Source: a virus | Length of the DNA: 64,000 bases | IMG/VR virus record: IMGVR_UViG_3300031344_000004 | Coordinates: 1-64,000 of that record | Reading direction: 5' to 3' (one strand) | Shown: positions 13,871-22,299 of the stretch, one piece after another | Layout: every line of letters begins with the position of its first letter | How positions within the stretch are numbered: the stretch's first letter is position 1 | Notes under the pieces: generated by a model | Databases searched by the model: none | Told to the model about the DNA's origin: nothing | Seen by the model: the letters and a program-made list of their open reading frames with translations, nothing else | Position numbers and translations under genes: made by a program

Positions 13871-13906
13871 GTGTAAGTTCGGTGGTGACTGTGGTAGAGT
13901 TAGATC
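13871..13906 (+). promoter_or_regulatory. Leaderless-type promoter
   Basis: GTGTAA at 13871, 18-nt spacer ending TGG, TAGAGT at 13895, TAGATC, ATG 13907. Confidence 0.75.
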
Positions 13907-14092
13907 ATGGACACCGCAACAATCATCGGTCTCTCTATCCTCGCCCTCTTCATCATTGGTGGCATGTTCATTTTCGCCTTCGTGGTGGGCAAAACTTACG
14001 ACGCAGCGCGGGCACTACCGACGACGCTGGGTCACGGTGCAGGCTCGTTTGCTCGAGCGTACGCCGAGGCGAAGAAGGGCAACAACCCGTAA
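13907..14092 (+). CDS. Small membrane protein, 61 aa
   Basis: One transmembrane segment (residues 5-27, IIGLSILALFIIGGMFIFAF region), then a small Ala/Gly-rich tail. Monocistronic. Function unknown. Confidence 0.6.
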   Translation: MDTATIIGLSILALFIIGGMFIFAFVVGKTYDAARALPTTLGHGAGSFARAYAEAKKGNNP

Positions 14093-14128
14093 GTGTAAGT
14101 CATCACACAACCGTGGTAGAGTTAGATC
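14093..14128 (+). promoter_or_regulatory. Leaderless-type promoter
   Basis: GTGTAA at 14093, starting in the base after the upstream stop, 18-nt spacer ending TGG, TAGAGT at 14117, TAGATC, ATG 14129. Confidence 0.75.
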
Positions 14129-14278
14129 ATGGTGGACATCAGGCAACTGGCGGCTGAATGGCTGCAGGAACACGAGCACTACGAAAGCGAGCCCACGTAT
14201 GAACAGGACCTCGCCGACCTAGTGAAGTTGCTAGAGGATGTCCTTGCACGTGCCACGCTGGATGGGATTGGATCATGA
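14129..14278 (+). CDS. Unknown 49-aa acidic protein ahead of DNA ligase
   Basis: Short acidic helical protein (MVDIRQLAAEWLQEHEHYE). Supported by its promoter and by a 4-nt ATGA overlap with the ligase gene, so the two are co-transcribed and coupled. Function unknown. Confidence 0.65.
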   Translation: MVDIRQLAAEWLQEHEHYESEPTYEQDLADLVKLLEDVLARATLDGIGS

Positions 14279-15669
14279 CTGACAAATCGGTGGTCGACAT
14301 TCTCGAAGAACTTGAGGCAACGGCGGGTTCGCTTGCCAAACGCGACGTGCTGCACCAGCACAGGCGCAACGAGTTGCTTAAGCAGGTGTTTGTCGCCGCG
14401 GGGGACCCGTACACCGTGTGGTATGTCAGCAAGGTGAAAATGCCCAAATTGGGTGTCCCGTCGCATGACATCTCCGAGGACGAGTTTGTCAATGACTTCA
14501 TCAAGACGCTGCGCACGCAGCTGGCCACGCGTAAGGTGACTGGCAACGCGGCGAAGGCGCTGGTCGAGAGCCGCCTCGCCGACATGCCCAGTGAACTGTG
14601 CCAGAAGTGGTGCGTTCGAATTCTCCTCAGGAACCTGCGCGTCGGAGTGCAGGAGAGCACCGTCAACAAGGTGTGGCCGGGCACGCTGAAGTCCTTCGCC
14701 GTCGCTCTGGCCGAGACGCTGAAGAGCGAATTCGTCAAGGGTGAGGGGATCAAGCTCCTCGAGCCAGTGACGTACCCCGTCCGCGTGGAGCCCAAGCTCG
14801 ACGGCCTGCGTTGCATCGCCGTCAAGAAGGACGGCGTGGTGACGTGCTACACCCGCAACGGCACCGTCATCGAGAACATGCCGACGATCAAGGCGGCGCT
14901 CGAAGCGGCGTCATACGACAACGTCGTCCTCGACGGCGAGGGCATGGCGGCCGATTGGAACCAGAGTTCGTCGATCATGATGTCGGGGCGTGGCTCTGAC
15001 AAGGGACGGGCCAAGGACGACAGTGGCCTCATCTACAACGTCTTCGACGCGGTGCCTCTCGCCGATTGGGTCGCACAGAAGACAGAACTGACGTATGCTG
15101 AGCGCTGCAAACTGGTGTATGAGGTTATCCTTGCCTGCACTGAGTTCAAGCAAGGTACAAAGTCACCAGTGTGTCAGGTGCCGCACATCATGGCGCAGGA
15201 CGAAACAGAGCTCAAGAAGTTCTTCGCCAAGTGCCTTGATGATGGGTTCGAAGGGGTGATGCTTAAGAGCATGGACGCTCCCTACAAGTGGAAGCGCAGC
15301 GACAACATCGTGAAATTAAAGCCCGTGACAACGTTTGAAGGTGTGATCGTCGGTCACTATGAGGGTCGGCGTGGGACGAAGCACGAAGGTAGATTTGGCG
15401 GCTTCAATGTAGTGCTGAGCAACGGCGTCATCACCCGGGTGGGCGGCGGTTTCAACGACAAGGTGCGGGCTGAAGTGCAGCTCGACGGAGCCGACGCCTG
15501 GGTGGGCAAGATCGTCGAGATCGAAGCACAACCTGACCCGCTGACGACTGACGGGTTGACGAAAGACGGCAAGGCCCGCTTTCCCGTCTACACCCGGTGC
15601 CGCGATGCTTCTGACGTCGATCCCAAGGTGTTGCGGGCCTACGCACAGTGGACACAGGAGAACCCATGA
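14275..15669 (+). CDS. ATP-dependent DNA ligase (T4 gp30-like)
   Basis: 464 aa, the size of T4-type ligases. Motif I EPKLDGLR with the adenylated lysine at about 174, motif III DGEG, motif IV FEGVMLKS and motif V VKLKP are all present. A C-terminal OB-fold follows (about 350 onward). It seals nicks with ATP during phage DNA replication and repair. An N-terminal helical domain of about 150 residues precedes the nucleotidyltransferase core. Confidence 0.93.
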   Translation: MTDKSVVDILEELEATAGSLAKRDVLHQHRRNELLKQVFVAAGDPYTVWYVSKVKMPKLGVPSHDISEDEFVNDFIKTLRTQLATRKVTGNAAKALVESRLADMPSELCQKWCVRILLRNLRVGVQESTVNKVWPGTLKSFAVALAETLKSEFVKGEGIKLLEPVTYPVRVEPKLDGLRCIAVKKDGVVTCYTRNGTVIENMPTIKAALEAASYDNVVLDGEGMAADWNQSSSIMMSGRGSDKGRAKDDSGLIYNVFDAVPLADWVAQKTELTYAERCKLVYEVILACTEFKQGTKSPVCQVPHIMAQDETELKKFFAKCLDDGFEGVMLKSMDAPYKWKRSDNIVKLKPVTTFEGVIVGHYEGRRGTKHEGRFGGFNVVLSNGVITRVGGGFNDKVRAEVQLDGADAWVGKIVEIEAQPDPLTTDGLTKDGKARFPVYTRCRDASDVDPKVLRAYAQWTQENP

Positions 15670-15830
15670 CCTACCTCACCGATGAGCAACTCGAGGCACT
15701 TCGCAAGTACGTGGGCGAGAGGATGCACTCAACGCTACCAGCGCTCGAGCACATGTTCGCCGCCATCACCGAGCTGCAGGAACGCCGCAAGAAAGACACA
15801 CAGGAGAACCCACATGCCGACCAAAGTTGA
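15666..15830 (+). CDS. Unknown 54-aa protein
   Basis: Overlaps the ligase stop by 4 nt (ATGA). Helical and charged (YLTDEQLEALRKYVGERM). Function unknown. Confidence 0.55.
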   Translation: MTYLTDEQLEALRKYVGERMHSTLPALEHMFAAITELQERRKKDTQENPHADQS

Positions 15831-16035
15831 AGACCTCAAACAACCTGAACGCCTGCCTGAAGACGGTACCGTCCGCATCGAGCGCACGGGCAATGGTGGC
15901 TTGATGATCTGCGAAGACGGCACCCACACCGCCGTCATCCTGAGTGAATTCAACGCTTGGCGCGTTTTCGGTATGTTGTCACTGATGCTGGGCATTCCGC
16001 TACCTGCTAAGGTCAGCAAAGCGATCAAACTGTAG
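15814..16035 (+). CDS. Unknown 73-aa protein
   Basis: ATG 15814 overlaps the previous gene by 17 nt, with AGGAG upstream. Strand pattern GTVRIERTGNGGLMI then a hydrophobic helix (FNAWRVFGMLSLMLGIPL). Function unknown. Confidence 0.6.
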   Translation: MPTKVEDLKQPERLPEDGTVRIERTGNGGLMICEDGTHTAVILSEFNAWRVFGMLSLMLGIPLPAKVSKAIKL

Positions 16036-16041
16036 GCTCAC

Positions 16042-16266
16042 GTGGTCAAGCCCGGTGACTTCGTGCAGATGAACTGCGGCATGATCGTGTCTGTTTTATT
16101 GCCCACTACCTATGGCGAGCCCATACGCGGCGTGTGGCTGATCAATGGTCAACTGCGCAATTACACCATCGGGTACAGTCCTGCATTTATGCAGGCCGTC
16201 GGCGTGGATGACAGAGGCATCGATAGGCTGAACACTAGCGAACGAGGAGAACTGTTCAGGTGGTGA
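16042..16266 (+). CDS. KPGD family small protein (subgroup B), 74 aa
   Basis: GTG start: MVKPGDFVQMNCGMIVSVLLP, then GVWLINGQLRNYTIGYS. First of nine consecutive, overlapping subgroup B genes (16042-18297). Shared core: (L)KPGD, a VVSV-type strand, a G-T-W-x-(V/M)-(N/D)-G-x-(L/V)-R strand, then a variable end. Probably a small SH3-like barrel; function unknown. Confidence 0.7.
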   Translation: MVKPGDFVQMNCGMIVSVLLPTTYGEPIRGVWLINGQLRNYTIGYSPAFMQAVGVDDRGIDRLNTSERGELFRW

Positions 16267-16478
16267 AGCCCGGTGACTTCGTGGGGGCAGGCGCCGGCAT
16301 GATCGTGTCCGTAACAAGACCCGTGTATGATGGCGAGTCCGTTAAGGGCACGTGGTTTGTCAACGGTCAACTGCGACACTATGTCTTAGCGTACTCTTCC
16401 TCGCGCGCTTGGGCGACAGCAGGCGGCGACACCGACGCGCTGTACCTCGACACGTCAGGAGCGCTGCGCAAATGGTGA
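16260..16478 (+). CDS. KPGD family small protein (subgroup B), 72 aa
   Basis: MVKPGDFVGAGAGMIVSVTRP, GTWFVNGQLRHYVLAYSSS. Closest relative of the preceding gene (a recent tandem duplicate by eye). Tandem GTG codons at 16260/16263; 7-nt overlap with the previous stop. Confidence 0.7.
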   Translation: MVKPGDFVGAGAGMIVSVTRPVYDGESVKGTWFVNGQLRHYVLAYSSSRAWATAGGDTDALYLDTSGALRKW

Positions 16479-16780
16479 AGGTATCGCGCCACGGCACGGC
16501 CTACGAAGACCTCACCCATAGGATCTACCCGGGCACGCTAGTCGGCACTTCGTTGGTCATCGCGGTGAAACTTCACACGCCATATACGCGGACGACGTGG
16601 GTGCTGCTGATGCAGAGCGACAGTTCCCTTCGCAGGTACATGGTCGGCCGCAATACGGCAGGTTCATGGAACCTTAATCACCCGTTTGACTTCGTCCTCG
16701 ATGAGCCCGGTGAGTGGTATGACACCAGGTGGGAATTCATCGGTGATGGGGACGAAGCGCAAGGACAGCGATGGCTATGA
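16472..16780 (+). CDS. KPGD-related small protein (subgroup B, divergent), 102 aa
   Basis: RIYPGTLVGTSLVIAVKLHTP replaces the KPGD motif by YPGT, then TTWVLLMQSDSSLRRYMVG matches the W-strand-L-R pattern. ATG 16472 or GTG 16475; overlaps both neighbours. Membership in the family is inferred from position and pattern. Confidence 0.6.
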   Translation: MVKVSRHGTAYEDLTHRIYPGTLVGTSLVIAVKLHTPYTRTTWVLLMQSDSSLRRYMVGRNTAGSWNLNHPFDFVLDEPGEWYDTRWEFIGDGDEAQGQRWL

Positions 16781-17061
16781 GGCCGGCGCCTTCATATCCT
16801 CGTGTATTGCTGCGACCTGGCGACATGCTCGACGGCATGTTGGTGGTGTCGGTCGAGGCCAAACCTGTCATCTGGGACTGCATCACGGGCACCAGGTTGT
16901 GTGTTTGGTCGAATGGGTCGTCAGAGTTCAGGTGCTTTTTTCTCGCCGCGCGCAGACCGACCACCCAGGAACACTTCGATCTTCGTGCGATATTTCAACC
17001 GTCTATCTACGCTTATGACTTCTATTACGTCGACCACCGAGGTAGGTTGACAACGTGGTGA
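16771..17061 (+). CDS. KPGD-related small protein (subgroup B), 96 aa
   Basis: PRVLLRPGDMLDGMLVVSVE then CVWSNGSSEFRCFFL. The last residues (VDHRGRLTTW) resemble the D-x-G-x-(I/L)-T/R-W end of other members. 10-nt overlap with the previous gene. Confidence 0.65.
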   Translation: MAMRPAPSYPRVLLRPGDMLDGMLVVSVEAKPVIWDCITGTRLCVWSNGSSEFRCFFLAARRPTTQEHFDLRAIFQPSIYAYDFYYVDHRGRLTTW

Positions 17062-17065
17062 TGTG

Positions 17066-17296
17066 ATGGTGAAATACCTCCTCGTCAAGCCGGGTGATTT
17101 ACTACACAATTGCCTCGTCGTTCACGTTGACTTTGCGCACGACTACGACATGGGCGTCGACGACAGCGTAATTGTCATCGCACGAGGAGACTGGCTTCGC
17201 GCCGACTGCGTGTACCCGTTCGTGCTGACCCGCCACCATATCATCGGTTGCCAGTGGTTTTCATGCCGCGAGCTGCAGAAAGTGCTGGGACTGTGA
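17066..17296 (+). CDS. KPGD family small protein (subgroup B), 76 aa
   Basis: KYLLVKPGDLLHNCLVVHVDF; the KPGDLLHNCLV string recurs almost unchanged in the gene at 17526, so these two are close paralogs separated by another member. GTG/ATG/GTG cluster at 17063-17071 leaves the start uncertain by one or two codons. Confidence 0.65.
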   Translation: MVKYLLVKPGDLLHNCLVVHVDFAHDYDMGVDDSVIVIARGDWLRADCVYPFVLTRHHIIGCQWFSCRELQKVLGL

Positions 17297-17529
17297 AGCA
17301 TCTCCTCAAACCGGGCGACTTGATCGAAGGTCACCTAGTGGTGTCCGTAAACGTTGGGGATCGCTCCTACGCCGTCACCGGGACGTACTGGTGTGAGCGT
17401 GAGGTGAGGGCGTTTGTCGTGCTGGCAGAGGGCACACATCTGTCAGTCTTGCCGGCTGACGACAACGTCGATGTGATGTCGAGGATAATGGCGGGCGCCG
17501 ACGTGTTCTATGAGGAGATGCTACCGTGA
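17293..17529 (+). CDS. KPGD family small protein (subgroup B), 78 aa
   Basis: GTG start in a GTGA overlap: KHLLKPGDLIEGHLVVSVN then GTYWCEREVRAFVVLAEG. The KPGDLIE string bridges subgroup B to subgroup A (KPGDLIEW). Confidence 0.7.
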   Translation: MKHLLKPGDLIEGHLVVSVNVGDRSYAVTGTYWCEREVRAFVVLAEGTHLSVLPADDNVDVMSRIMAGADVFYEEMLP

Positions 17530-17741
17530 AGCACCGCCTCATCAAGCCGGGTGATTTACTACACAATTGCCTCGTCATCAGCGTGTACGAACCGCTCGGC
17601 GTCGGCACCAACGTGGTGGTGCAGGGTAGGTGGCTGCGTCAGGGACGCGTTGCGGGGTTTGAGATCAGTACGATTCACATCAGCGGGTGTCACTGGTGCC
17701 AATACGCGGGCTTAGGTAGTAGGAAGCGTGGAATGTTGTGA
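17526..17741 (+). CDS. KPGD family small protein (subgroup B), 71 aa
   Basis: GTG start in a GTGA overlap: KHRLIKPGDLLHNCLVISVYE, then GRWLRQGRVAGFEIS. Close paralog of 17066-17296. Confidence 0.7.
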   Translation: MKHRLIKPGDLLHNCLVISVYEPLGVGTNVVVQGRWLRQGRVAGFEISTIHISGCHWCQYAGLGSRKRGML

Positions 17742-18022
17742 GCGTTCACACGTTGCAACCCGGTCACATGTTTGAGTGCGGCACGCATCGTTTGCATGCC
17801 GGCGCATTGATCGTCAGTGTCTCCCACCATTCATCACCTGATCGGGTTGTTGGCACGTGGTTGATGGACGGGCGTCTACACAATTTCTATGCAGTCCACA
17901 TGGATGATTTCCATGTATCGTGGTCGAGCCTGACGCTCGGACAACCATGCAGCATCGATTGCGACTTGGTGGGCATCGACGACGAGGATGTGATCGTGAA
18001 GTGGGTGTGGCAGTCACCTTAG
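17738..18022 (+). CDS. KPGD family small protein (subgroup B), 94 aa
   Basis: TLQPGHMFECGTHRLHAG, LIVSVSHH, VGTWLMDGRLHNFYAVH, ending GIDDEDVIVKWV. The motif is QPGHM here. Pairs with the next gene, which has the same QPGHMF and VGIDD/LGIDDD endings. Confidence 0.7.
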   Translation: MSVHTLQPGHMFECGTHRLHAGALIVSVSHHSSPDRVVGTWLMDGRLHNFYAVHMDDFHVSWSSLTLGQPCSIDCDLVGIDDEDVIVKWVWQSP

Positions 18023-18030
18023 GTGAAGCG

Positions 18031-18297
18031 ATGTCATTTCAACTACAACCCGGTCACATGTTTGCCAGAGCCACGCTGGTGTTGAGCATTGAGCGGTCAC
18101 GTCACGACGGGTCGACAACGGGCCCGTACTTGGTCGATGGGCAGGTGCGGAACTTCTGCGTATTCGCGGCGACGGACTTTTACGAGCGATGGCAGCGGCT
18201 GACGCGCGTCGAGAAGTACACTGCACCCCTACGTGTCGACTACTTGGGCATCGACGATGACGGGAACATCACGCGTTGGGCCCTCGCGCCCGGGTGA
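18031..18297 (+). CDS. KPGD family small protein (subgroup B), 88 aa
   Basis: SFQLQPGHMFARATLVLSIE, GPYLVDGQVRNFCVFA, ending LGIDDDGNITRW. Last gene of the tandem block. ATG 18031, 8 nt after the previous stop. Confidence 0.7.
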   Translation: MSFQLQPGHMFARATLVLSIERSRHDGSTTGPYLVDGQVRNFCVFAATDFYERWQRLTRVEKYTAPLRVDYLGIDDDGNITRWALAPG

Positions 18298-18301
18298 TGA
18301 G

Positions 18302-18337
18302 GTGCAACACCGCCCATGTCTGGCTTAGGATCGGATC
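18302..18337 (+). promoter_or_regulatory. Leaderless-type promoter
   Basis: GTGCAA at 18302, 18-nt spacer, TAGGAT at 18326, six bases (CGGATC), ATG 18338. Confidence 0.72.
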
Positions 18338-18634
18338 ATGCGTAACGGGTTCAGGTGGCAGTACTGGATGTTGGCACGTCGGGCCCCTACAAGCGTCATC
18401 GCCGGCACGCTCGCCTGTGCCATCGCAGCAGACGGCATCAACAACGTTGCGAGATCTCGCTCCCCCAGCGGAATGCTGTTCAAGGCGTTCGGGTGCGTCG
18501 TGTGTGCGTTGATCGCTATCTTCTTCTTCAACCACGATTTCCCGCTGATCGGCCTGCTGTTCGCGTGGCCCGCGGTGGGCTGCACGTACAAGGTGGTGAG
18601 GTACTGGAATTCGATTGACGCGAGGCCATTGTAA
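18338..18634 (+). CDS. Membrane protein, 98 aa
   Basis: Three hydrophobic stretches, around residues 18-32, 46-66 (FKAFGCVVCALIAIFFF) and 70-88 (PLIGLLFAWPAVGCTYK). Own promoter. Function unknown. Confidence 0.65.
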   Translation: MRNGFRWQYWMLARRAPTSVIAGTLACAIAADGINNVARSRSPSGMLFKAFGCVVCALIAIFFFNHDFPLIGLLFAWPAVGCTYKVVRYWNSIDARPL

Positions 18635-18683
18635 AGTTGTACCAGCGAGGCTTATTTTGGGGTCAAAGGATCGTCACCCCACC

Positions 18684-19649
18684 ATGCGTTTTCACCACGG
18701 CCTCATTGCCTTCACGTCGTCATTCATCACGACGTTCGCCTGCTCACGCGTTCCTGCGCCCACACACACGAGAGAACCCGTCAGCATCGAGCGCGATGTG
18801 AAGGCCAGCGATCCTGCGCCTGCATGCTCGGACGCAACGTGCACGACGCCAGTCGAGCAGATCCCGTTGGTGCCTGGGCGGTGCCCGGCCGACATGGTCG
18901 AGGTTGACGGTGAGTACTGCCCGAACGAACGCATCGTGTGCCTGTACAACACCGACAGCAATGGCAAACGCTTGCCGGGTAAAGGTTCGCTGGACAAGGC
19001 TTGCGGGGAGTACCAGAACCCGTCGGTTTGCCTCTCCAAGACGCAGCACATGGACTTCTGCATGGATCGCTATGAGTGGCCGAACAAGGAAGGACAAGTC
19101 CCGCAGGATTGGATGACCTACTTCGATGCCAAGAAGGCAACCGCTGCCGTCGGCAAGCGCCTGTGTACTGCGAAGGAGTGGACGCTGGCCGCCGAGGGCA
19201 AGAACATGCACCCGCTGCCTTACGGAGATGGCTATCACCGTGACAAGACCATCTGCAACTTCGATCGCCACTACACCGACATCTACGGTCTCCCGGCGTA
19301 TCAGGCCCTGCACCTGAAGGGCATCGATGTCTTTCATGCCAAGCGTCCCAACGATCCCATGAGCAAGGCCATTCGGCTGTTCTTGGTGCTGTCGGGTTCT
19401 GAACCGGGATGTCACTCCGACTTCGGGGTCTTCGACCTTTCGGGTAACGTCGATGAATTTGTGGTCAACGAAGGTGGTTCAACCTGCGTCCGCAAGTCGA
19501 CGGGGAACTGCATCTCGGGTCTCATGGGCGGCCATCAGTGGCACGTGAGGAACGCCAGTCGACCAATGACGACTGCCCATGGCGAGACGTTCGGATGGTA
19601 CGAAACCAGCACACGAGGATGTAAAGACGTCGCCGTTGTGAAAGAGTGA
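18684..19649 (+). CDS. Lipoprotein with formylglycine-generating-enzyme (SUMF1)-like domain
   Basis: 321 aa. ATG 18684 gives a signal peptide ending in a lipobox-like TTFAC (about residue 20); upstream in-frame codons would bury it. The mature part has the SUMF1/FGE-sulfatase fold signatures: FCMDRYEWPNKEG, a KRLCTAKEWTLAAEGK segment (the R-L-P-T-E-A-E-W-E equivalent), FDLSGNVDEFV and HGETFGWYETSTRGC near the end. Such lipoproteins are frequent in myxobacteria. In a phage it could modify the cell surface or be host-derived cargo. Enzymatic activity is uncertain. Confidence 0.8.
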   Translation: MRFHHGLIAFTSSFITTFACSRVPAPTHTREPVSIERDVKASDPAPACSDATCTTPVEQIPLVPGRCPADMVEVDGEYCPNERIVCLYNTDSNGKRLPGKGSLDKACGEYQNPSVCLSKTQHMDFCMDRYEWPNKEGQVPQDWMTYFDAKKATAAVGKRLCTAKEWTLAAEGKNMHPLPYGDGYHRDKTICNFDRHYTDIYGLPAYQALHLKGIDVFHAKRPNDPMSKAIRLFLVLSGSEPGCHSDFGVFDLSGNVDEFVVNEGGSTCVRKSTGNCISGLMGGHQWHVRNASRPMTTAHGETFGWYETSTRGCKDVAVVKE

Positions 19650-19682
19650 TGCACGACGTGTTAGACTGATCATAGATACACC

Positions 19683-20045
19683 ATGCGCCTCATCCGGTTA
19701 GTCCACACACATCACAGCCTGTATGTCCACACACGCCCAATATTTCACAAAGCCCTCGAATTGGGTTGCCAGTGGGACACGCTGACCACCGGTGGACTTA
19801 GCGCCTCACTGCGCTTCAATACCCGGGGCGACCATGCTGGCCTCAAGAGCTGGCTGGAATTGGGAAAGCTGTTGATCGAGTTTTCGATCTATGATCACCG
19901 GCACTGGAACGTGGCTTCAAAGGCGTGGATGAGCGACCTCGATTACCTACCTCAAGCGGGTGAAGATGAGCTCGACGAGGCCAACGCCGCGGGGGAAGAT
20001 GATGAGGCTGATGAAGAGGACGTCGATGACGAAGCAGATGTGTGA
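19683..20045 (+). CDS. Unknown 120-aa protein with acidic tail
   Basis: His-rich N-terminus (RLVHTHHSLYVHTRP), then a globular segment, then a strongly acidic C-terminus from about residue 92 (almost all Asp/Glu/Ala). TAGACT/TAGATA boxes lie 5' of ATG. Function unknown; the tail suggests a DNA mimic or a binding tail (speculation). Confidence 0.6.
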   Translation: MRLIRLVHTHHSLYVHTRPIFHKALELGCQWDTLTTGGLSASLRFNTRGDHAGLKSWLELGKLLIEFSIYDHRHWNVASKAWMSDLDYLPQAGEDELDEANAAGEDDEADEEDVDDEADV

Positions 20046-20099
20046 GTCGTCGCCTTCGTGAACCACTAAAAGTTCCGTCTGTGAGTGGAGAAAAGCCCA

Positions 20100-20288
20100 A
20101 TGTCAACATTCCTGTCAGTCAAATCACCCCCACGGCCAAACGTTCGACCACGTGTACCCAAAGTCGAAAACGATGCAGTCATCAACCTCGACGGTGACTG
20201 TGACGACGTGACGTTTGCAGATGATGACAACACGCCCATCTATCTTCTTACGCGGAAGCCGACGGCGTTGAGAGGCAGCAACACGTGA
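20100..20288 (+). CDS. Unknown 62-aa protein
   Basis: Proline-rich basic start (SPPRPNVRPRVPK), acidic middle (DGDCDDVTFADDD). ATG 20100 preferred over GTG 20085. Overlaps the next gene by 4 nt. Function unknown. Confidence 0.5.
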   Translation: MSTFLSVKSPPRPNVRPRVPKVENDAVINLDGDCDDVTFADDDNTPIYLLTRKPTALRGSNT

Positions 20289-20566
20289 ACATCACCGTCT
20301 ACAAGATCCGCGACACCGCGACGGGCCTATTCTCGACTGGCGGCATCCGCCCGAAGTGGACGAAGTGTGGCAAGACGTGGTCGTCGGTGGGTTCGGTGAA
20401 GTCGCACCTGACGTTGATAACGCAAGGCGACTGGGACTACGACGCCAGGGCCTATGCCCACCACGACATCCCGACCAGTTGGGAAGTGGTGCCCTTCACC
20501 TATCAATCCACCGAGGATAAGCCGTTCTCGGCCGCCGAGCTCGCGGCGCGCCCCGCCAAGAAGTGA
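20285..20566 (+). CDS. Unknown 93-aa protein
   Basis: GTG start: MNITVYKIRDTATGLFSTGG, then KWTKCGKTWSSVGSVKSHL. The pattern of a ruler-like beta domain with K-x-W-x-x-x-G-x-x-K is common in small hypothetical phage proteins. Function unknown. Confidence 0.6.
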   Translation: MNITVYKIRDTATGLFSTGGIRPKWTKCGKTWSSVGSVKSHLTLITQGDWDYDARAYAHHDIPTSWEVVPFTYQSTEDKPFSAAELAARPAKK

Positions 20567-20898
20567 TGCAGTCAAAGCACGCGTATCGCATCGCCACCGC
20601 GCTGGGCATCATCGGCCTGACGGTATGGTGGTTGTCACGTGGGCACCATGGGCTCGAGGTCGGCGACATCGTCACCCACGTTGCTGGCATTCCCGGTGGC
20701 GAGGACGCAGTCATTAATGGCACCCATGCACCCGGCGAACAATTCATCGTGGTGAAAACCTCATTCATAGTGCCACTCTCTAGTGGTGGCCGCAAGTCAC
20801 AACCTGCCTACGTGAGGGTGCGACAGTTGACAGGTGACAAGGCTGGTATGTTGAGCTGGCGGTTGCGGGCCAACATCAGGAAAATTCGCCGAGGCTGA
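20566..20898 (+). CDS. Membrane-anchored protein with KOW-like domain, 110 aa
   Basis: N-terminal transmembrane helix (residues 9-24, ATALGIIGLTVWWLS), then GLEVGDIVTHVAGIPGGEDA, a KOW/SH3-like opening. ATG 20566 or GTG 20563. Function unknown. Confidence 0.6.
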   Translation: MQSKHAYRIATALGIIGLTVWWLSRGHHGLEVGDIVTHVAGIPGGEDAVINGTHAPGEQFIVVKTSFIVPLSSGGRKSQPAYVRVRQLTGDKAGMLSWRLRANIRKIRRG

Positions 20899-20982
20899 TA
20901 TTTACAGGGTGATGACGATGACACGGTACACCGTAAAGGAACAGCACGCGGAACTGTAGTGCACCCTGAGGAGGGGCCTACA

Positions 20983-21198
20983 ATGATCGCCACGCATCCT
21001 GCAGTACAGTTTAATTGTCGCGACGCTCGTCGTCTCGTCTGCTACGGCTACAAGAGCCGTCGCCAAGACAAGCGCATCGCCAACCGTCGCCATCGGCGCG
21101 CCCTCAATTGCGCCACCCGTCGCATGTGCGCTGACGCTGAGCGGTGGTACGATGAAGGCTTCAACGCTCCGTCGCTGTCGTCGTGGGAACTTTGTTAG
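20983..21198 (+). CDS. Unknown 71-aa Arg-rich protein
   Basis: Very basic middle (KSRRQDKRIANRRHRRAL). Strong Shine-Dalgarno GAGGAGGGG upstream of ATG. Possibly nucleic-acid binding; function unknown. Confidence 0.65.
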   Translation: MIATHPAVQFNCRDARRLVCYGYKSRRQDKRIANRRHRRALNCATRRMCADAERWYDEGFNAPSLSSWELC

Positions 21199-21207
21199 CA
21201 CCCACAG

Positions 21208-21243
21208 GTGTAAACCTCTCCAGTTCAAGTGTAGACTTAAGCC
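21208..21243 (+). promoter_or_regulatory. Leaderless-type promoter
   Basis: GTGTAA at 21208, 18-nt spacer, TAGACT at 21232, six bases, ATG 21244. Confidence 0.7.
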
Positions 21244-21468
21244 ATGACGCAAGAAGAGACAGTTCGAACGGTTTCGATGGCCCTCGTCAACCACGGCGAG
21301 ACAGTGACAGTGGCAAAGAACGATGTGTCAGCGGGCGAATTCGCCTTCTCGCTGCAACCTCGCTACAACCCGGCGCGGACGGTGCAGTTCGCGCTGCAAC
21401 CCGTCGATGCAGAAGCGCTGCACAAGGCGCTGACGGTCTACCTGAAGGGTGCTCGCAAGTCGCAGTGA
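21244..21468 (+). CDS. Unknown 74-aa protein
   Basis: Strand-rich (ETVTVAKNDVSAGEFAFSLQP) then a C-terminal helix. Overlaps the next start by 4 nt. Function unknown. Confidence 0.65.
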   Translation: MTQEETVRTVSMALVNHGETVTVAKNDVSAGEFAFSLQPRYNPARTVQFALQPVDAEALHKALTVYLKGARKSQ

Positions 21469-21953
21469 TCACGAAGTGGTCACTGCGTCGTACCGATCCC
21501 GAGGCACTGCGACGTTTGGCTCGCTATTTAAAGCTACAGGACGTTGACAACACCCCACATAGGCTGTTGGCGGCACACGTGTACCGGGTGTTACGGGCGA
21601 AGGAGACTGAGACGATGGAAGAGCGACAGAAAAAGTGCCGTGACTTGCTCGACAGGTTGCCGGGGTACCAGATCAATCTGACCTTCGTCCCGCTGAACAA
21701 CGGCACCCCCAACAAGTCGGGTGCCATGGCTGACGTGCAGCCCTACGTCTTGGCGAGGTTGAAGGATCACGCCAACACGCTCGACGTGACTGAGCGGGCC
21801 GATGTGGGCGCGGACGGTGTGGTCGATGTGGTCGATCACGTCATCATCTGTGTCGTCGACAAGGCCGAGAAACTGCTCGCCGAACGTAGCACCAAGAAGA
21901 TCGCCGACCTGCACGTGCAGTTGGCGAAGGAAGAGGACAAGGCGAAGCCCTGA
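21465..21953 (+). CDS. Unknown 162-aa protein
   Basis: GTG start in a GTGA overlap (the frame is open further upstream but runs through the previous gene). Charged helices at both ends (TETMEERQKKCRDLLDRLP; VDKAEKLLAERSTKKIADL). No recognised domain. Confidence 0.6.
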   Translation: MITKWSLRRTDPEALRRLARYLKLQDVDNTPHRLLAAHVYRVLRAKETETMEERQKKCRDLLDRLPGYQINLTFVPLNNGTPNKSGAMADVQPYVLARLKDHANTLDVTERADVGADGVVDVVDHVIICVVDKAEKLLAERSTKKIADLHVQLAKEEDKAKP

Positions 21954-21970
21954 GGATGAAAGGAGCGCAC

Positions 21971-22225
21971 ATGGCCAACAAGTCACCCGCCGCGCAGGAA
22001 CAACGCGACATCGTCAGCTTCATCGAGTGGTTAGAATACGGCCTCGTCACTTTCAATCATGAGTTCGGTGCGATCGGCGACAAGTCGATGAAGTTCACCC
22101 GTCACGACGGACACACCTACAGCATGCGCCGGGGCAGCAAGGTCATCACTCTAACGTTGAAGGTGACCGACACGTCGGTGCCCTCGACTTCTCAAGGGGT
22201 TGTCCTACCTCCTCGACGTGTTTGA
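21971..22225 (+). CDS. Unknown 84-aa protein
   Basis: ATG 21971 has AGGAG 5 nt upstream and is preferred over ATG 21956. Helix IVSFIEWLEYGLVTFNHEF then strands. Function unknown. The 356-bp region after it carries no gene but a dyad element, a promoter and a candidate RNA. Confidence 0.6.
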   Translation: MANKSPAAQEQRDIVSFIEWLEYGLVTFNHEFGAIGDKSMKFTRHDGHTYSMRRGSKVITLTLKVTDTSVPSTSQGVVLPPRRV

Positions 22226-22299
22226 GCGTCCTGGGCCATTCGGTGGGCCGTCGGGCGGTACCTAGGCATGCCCGGGAGGACGACAGGCAAGTGGGGGAC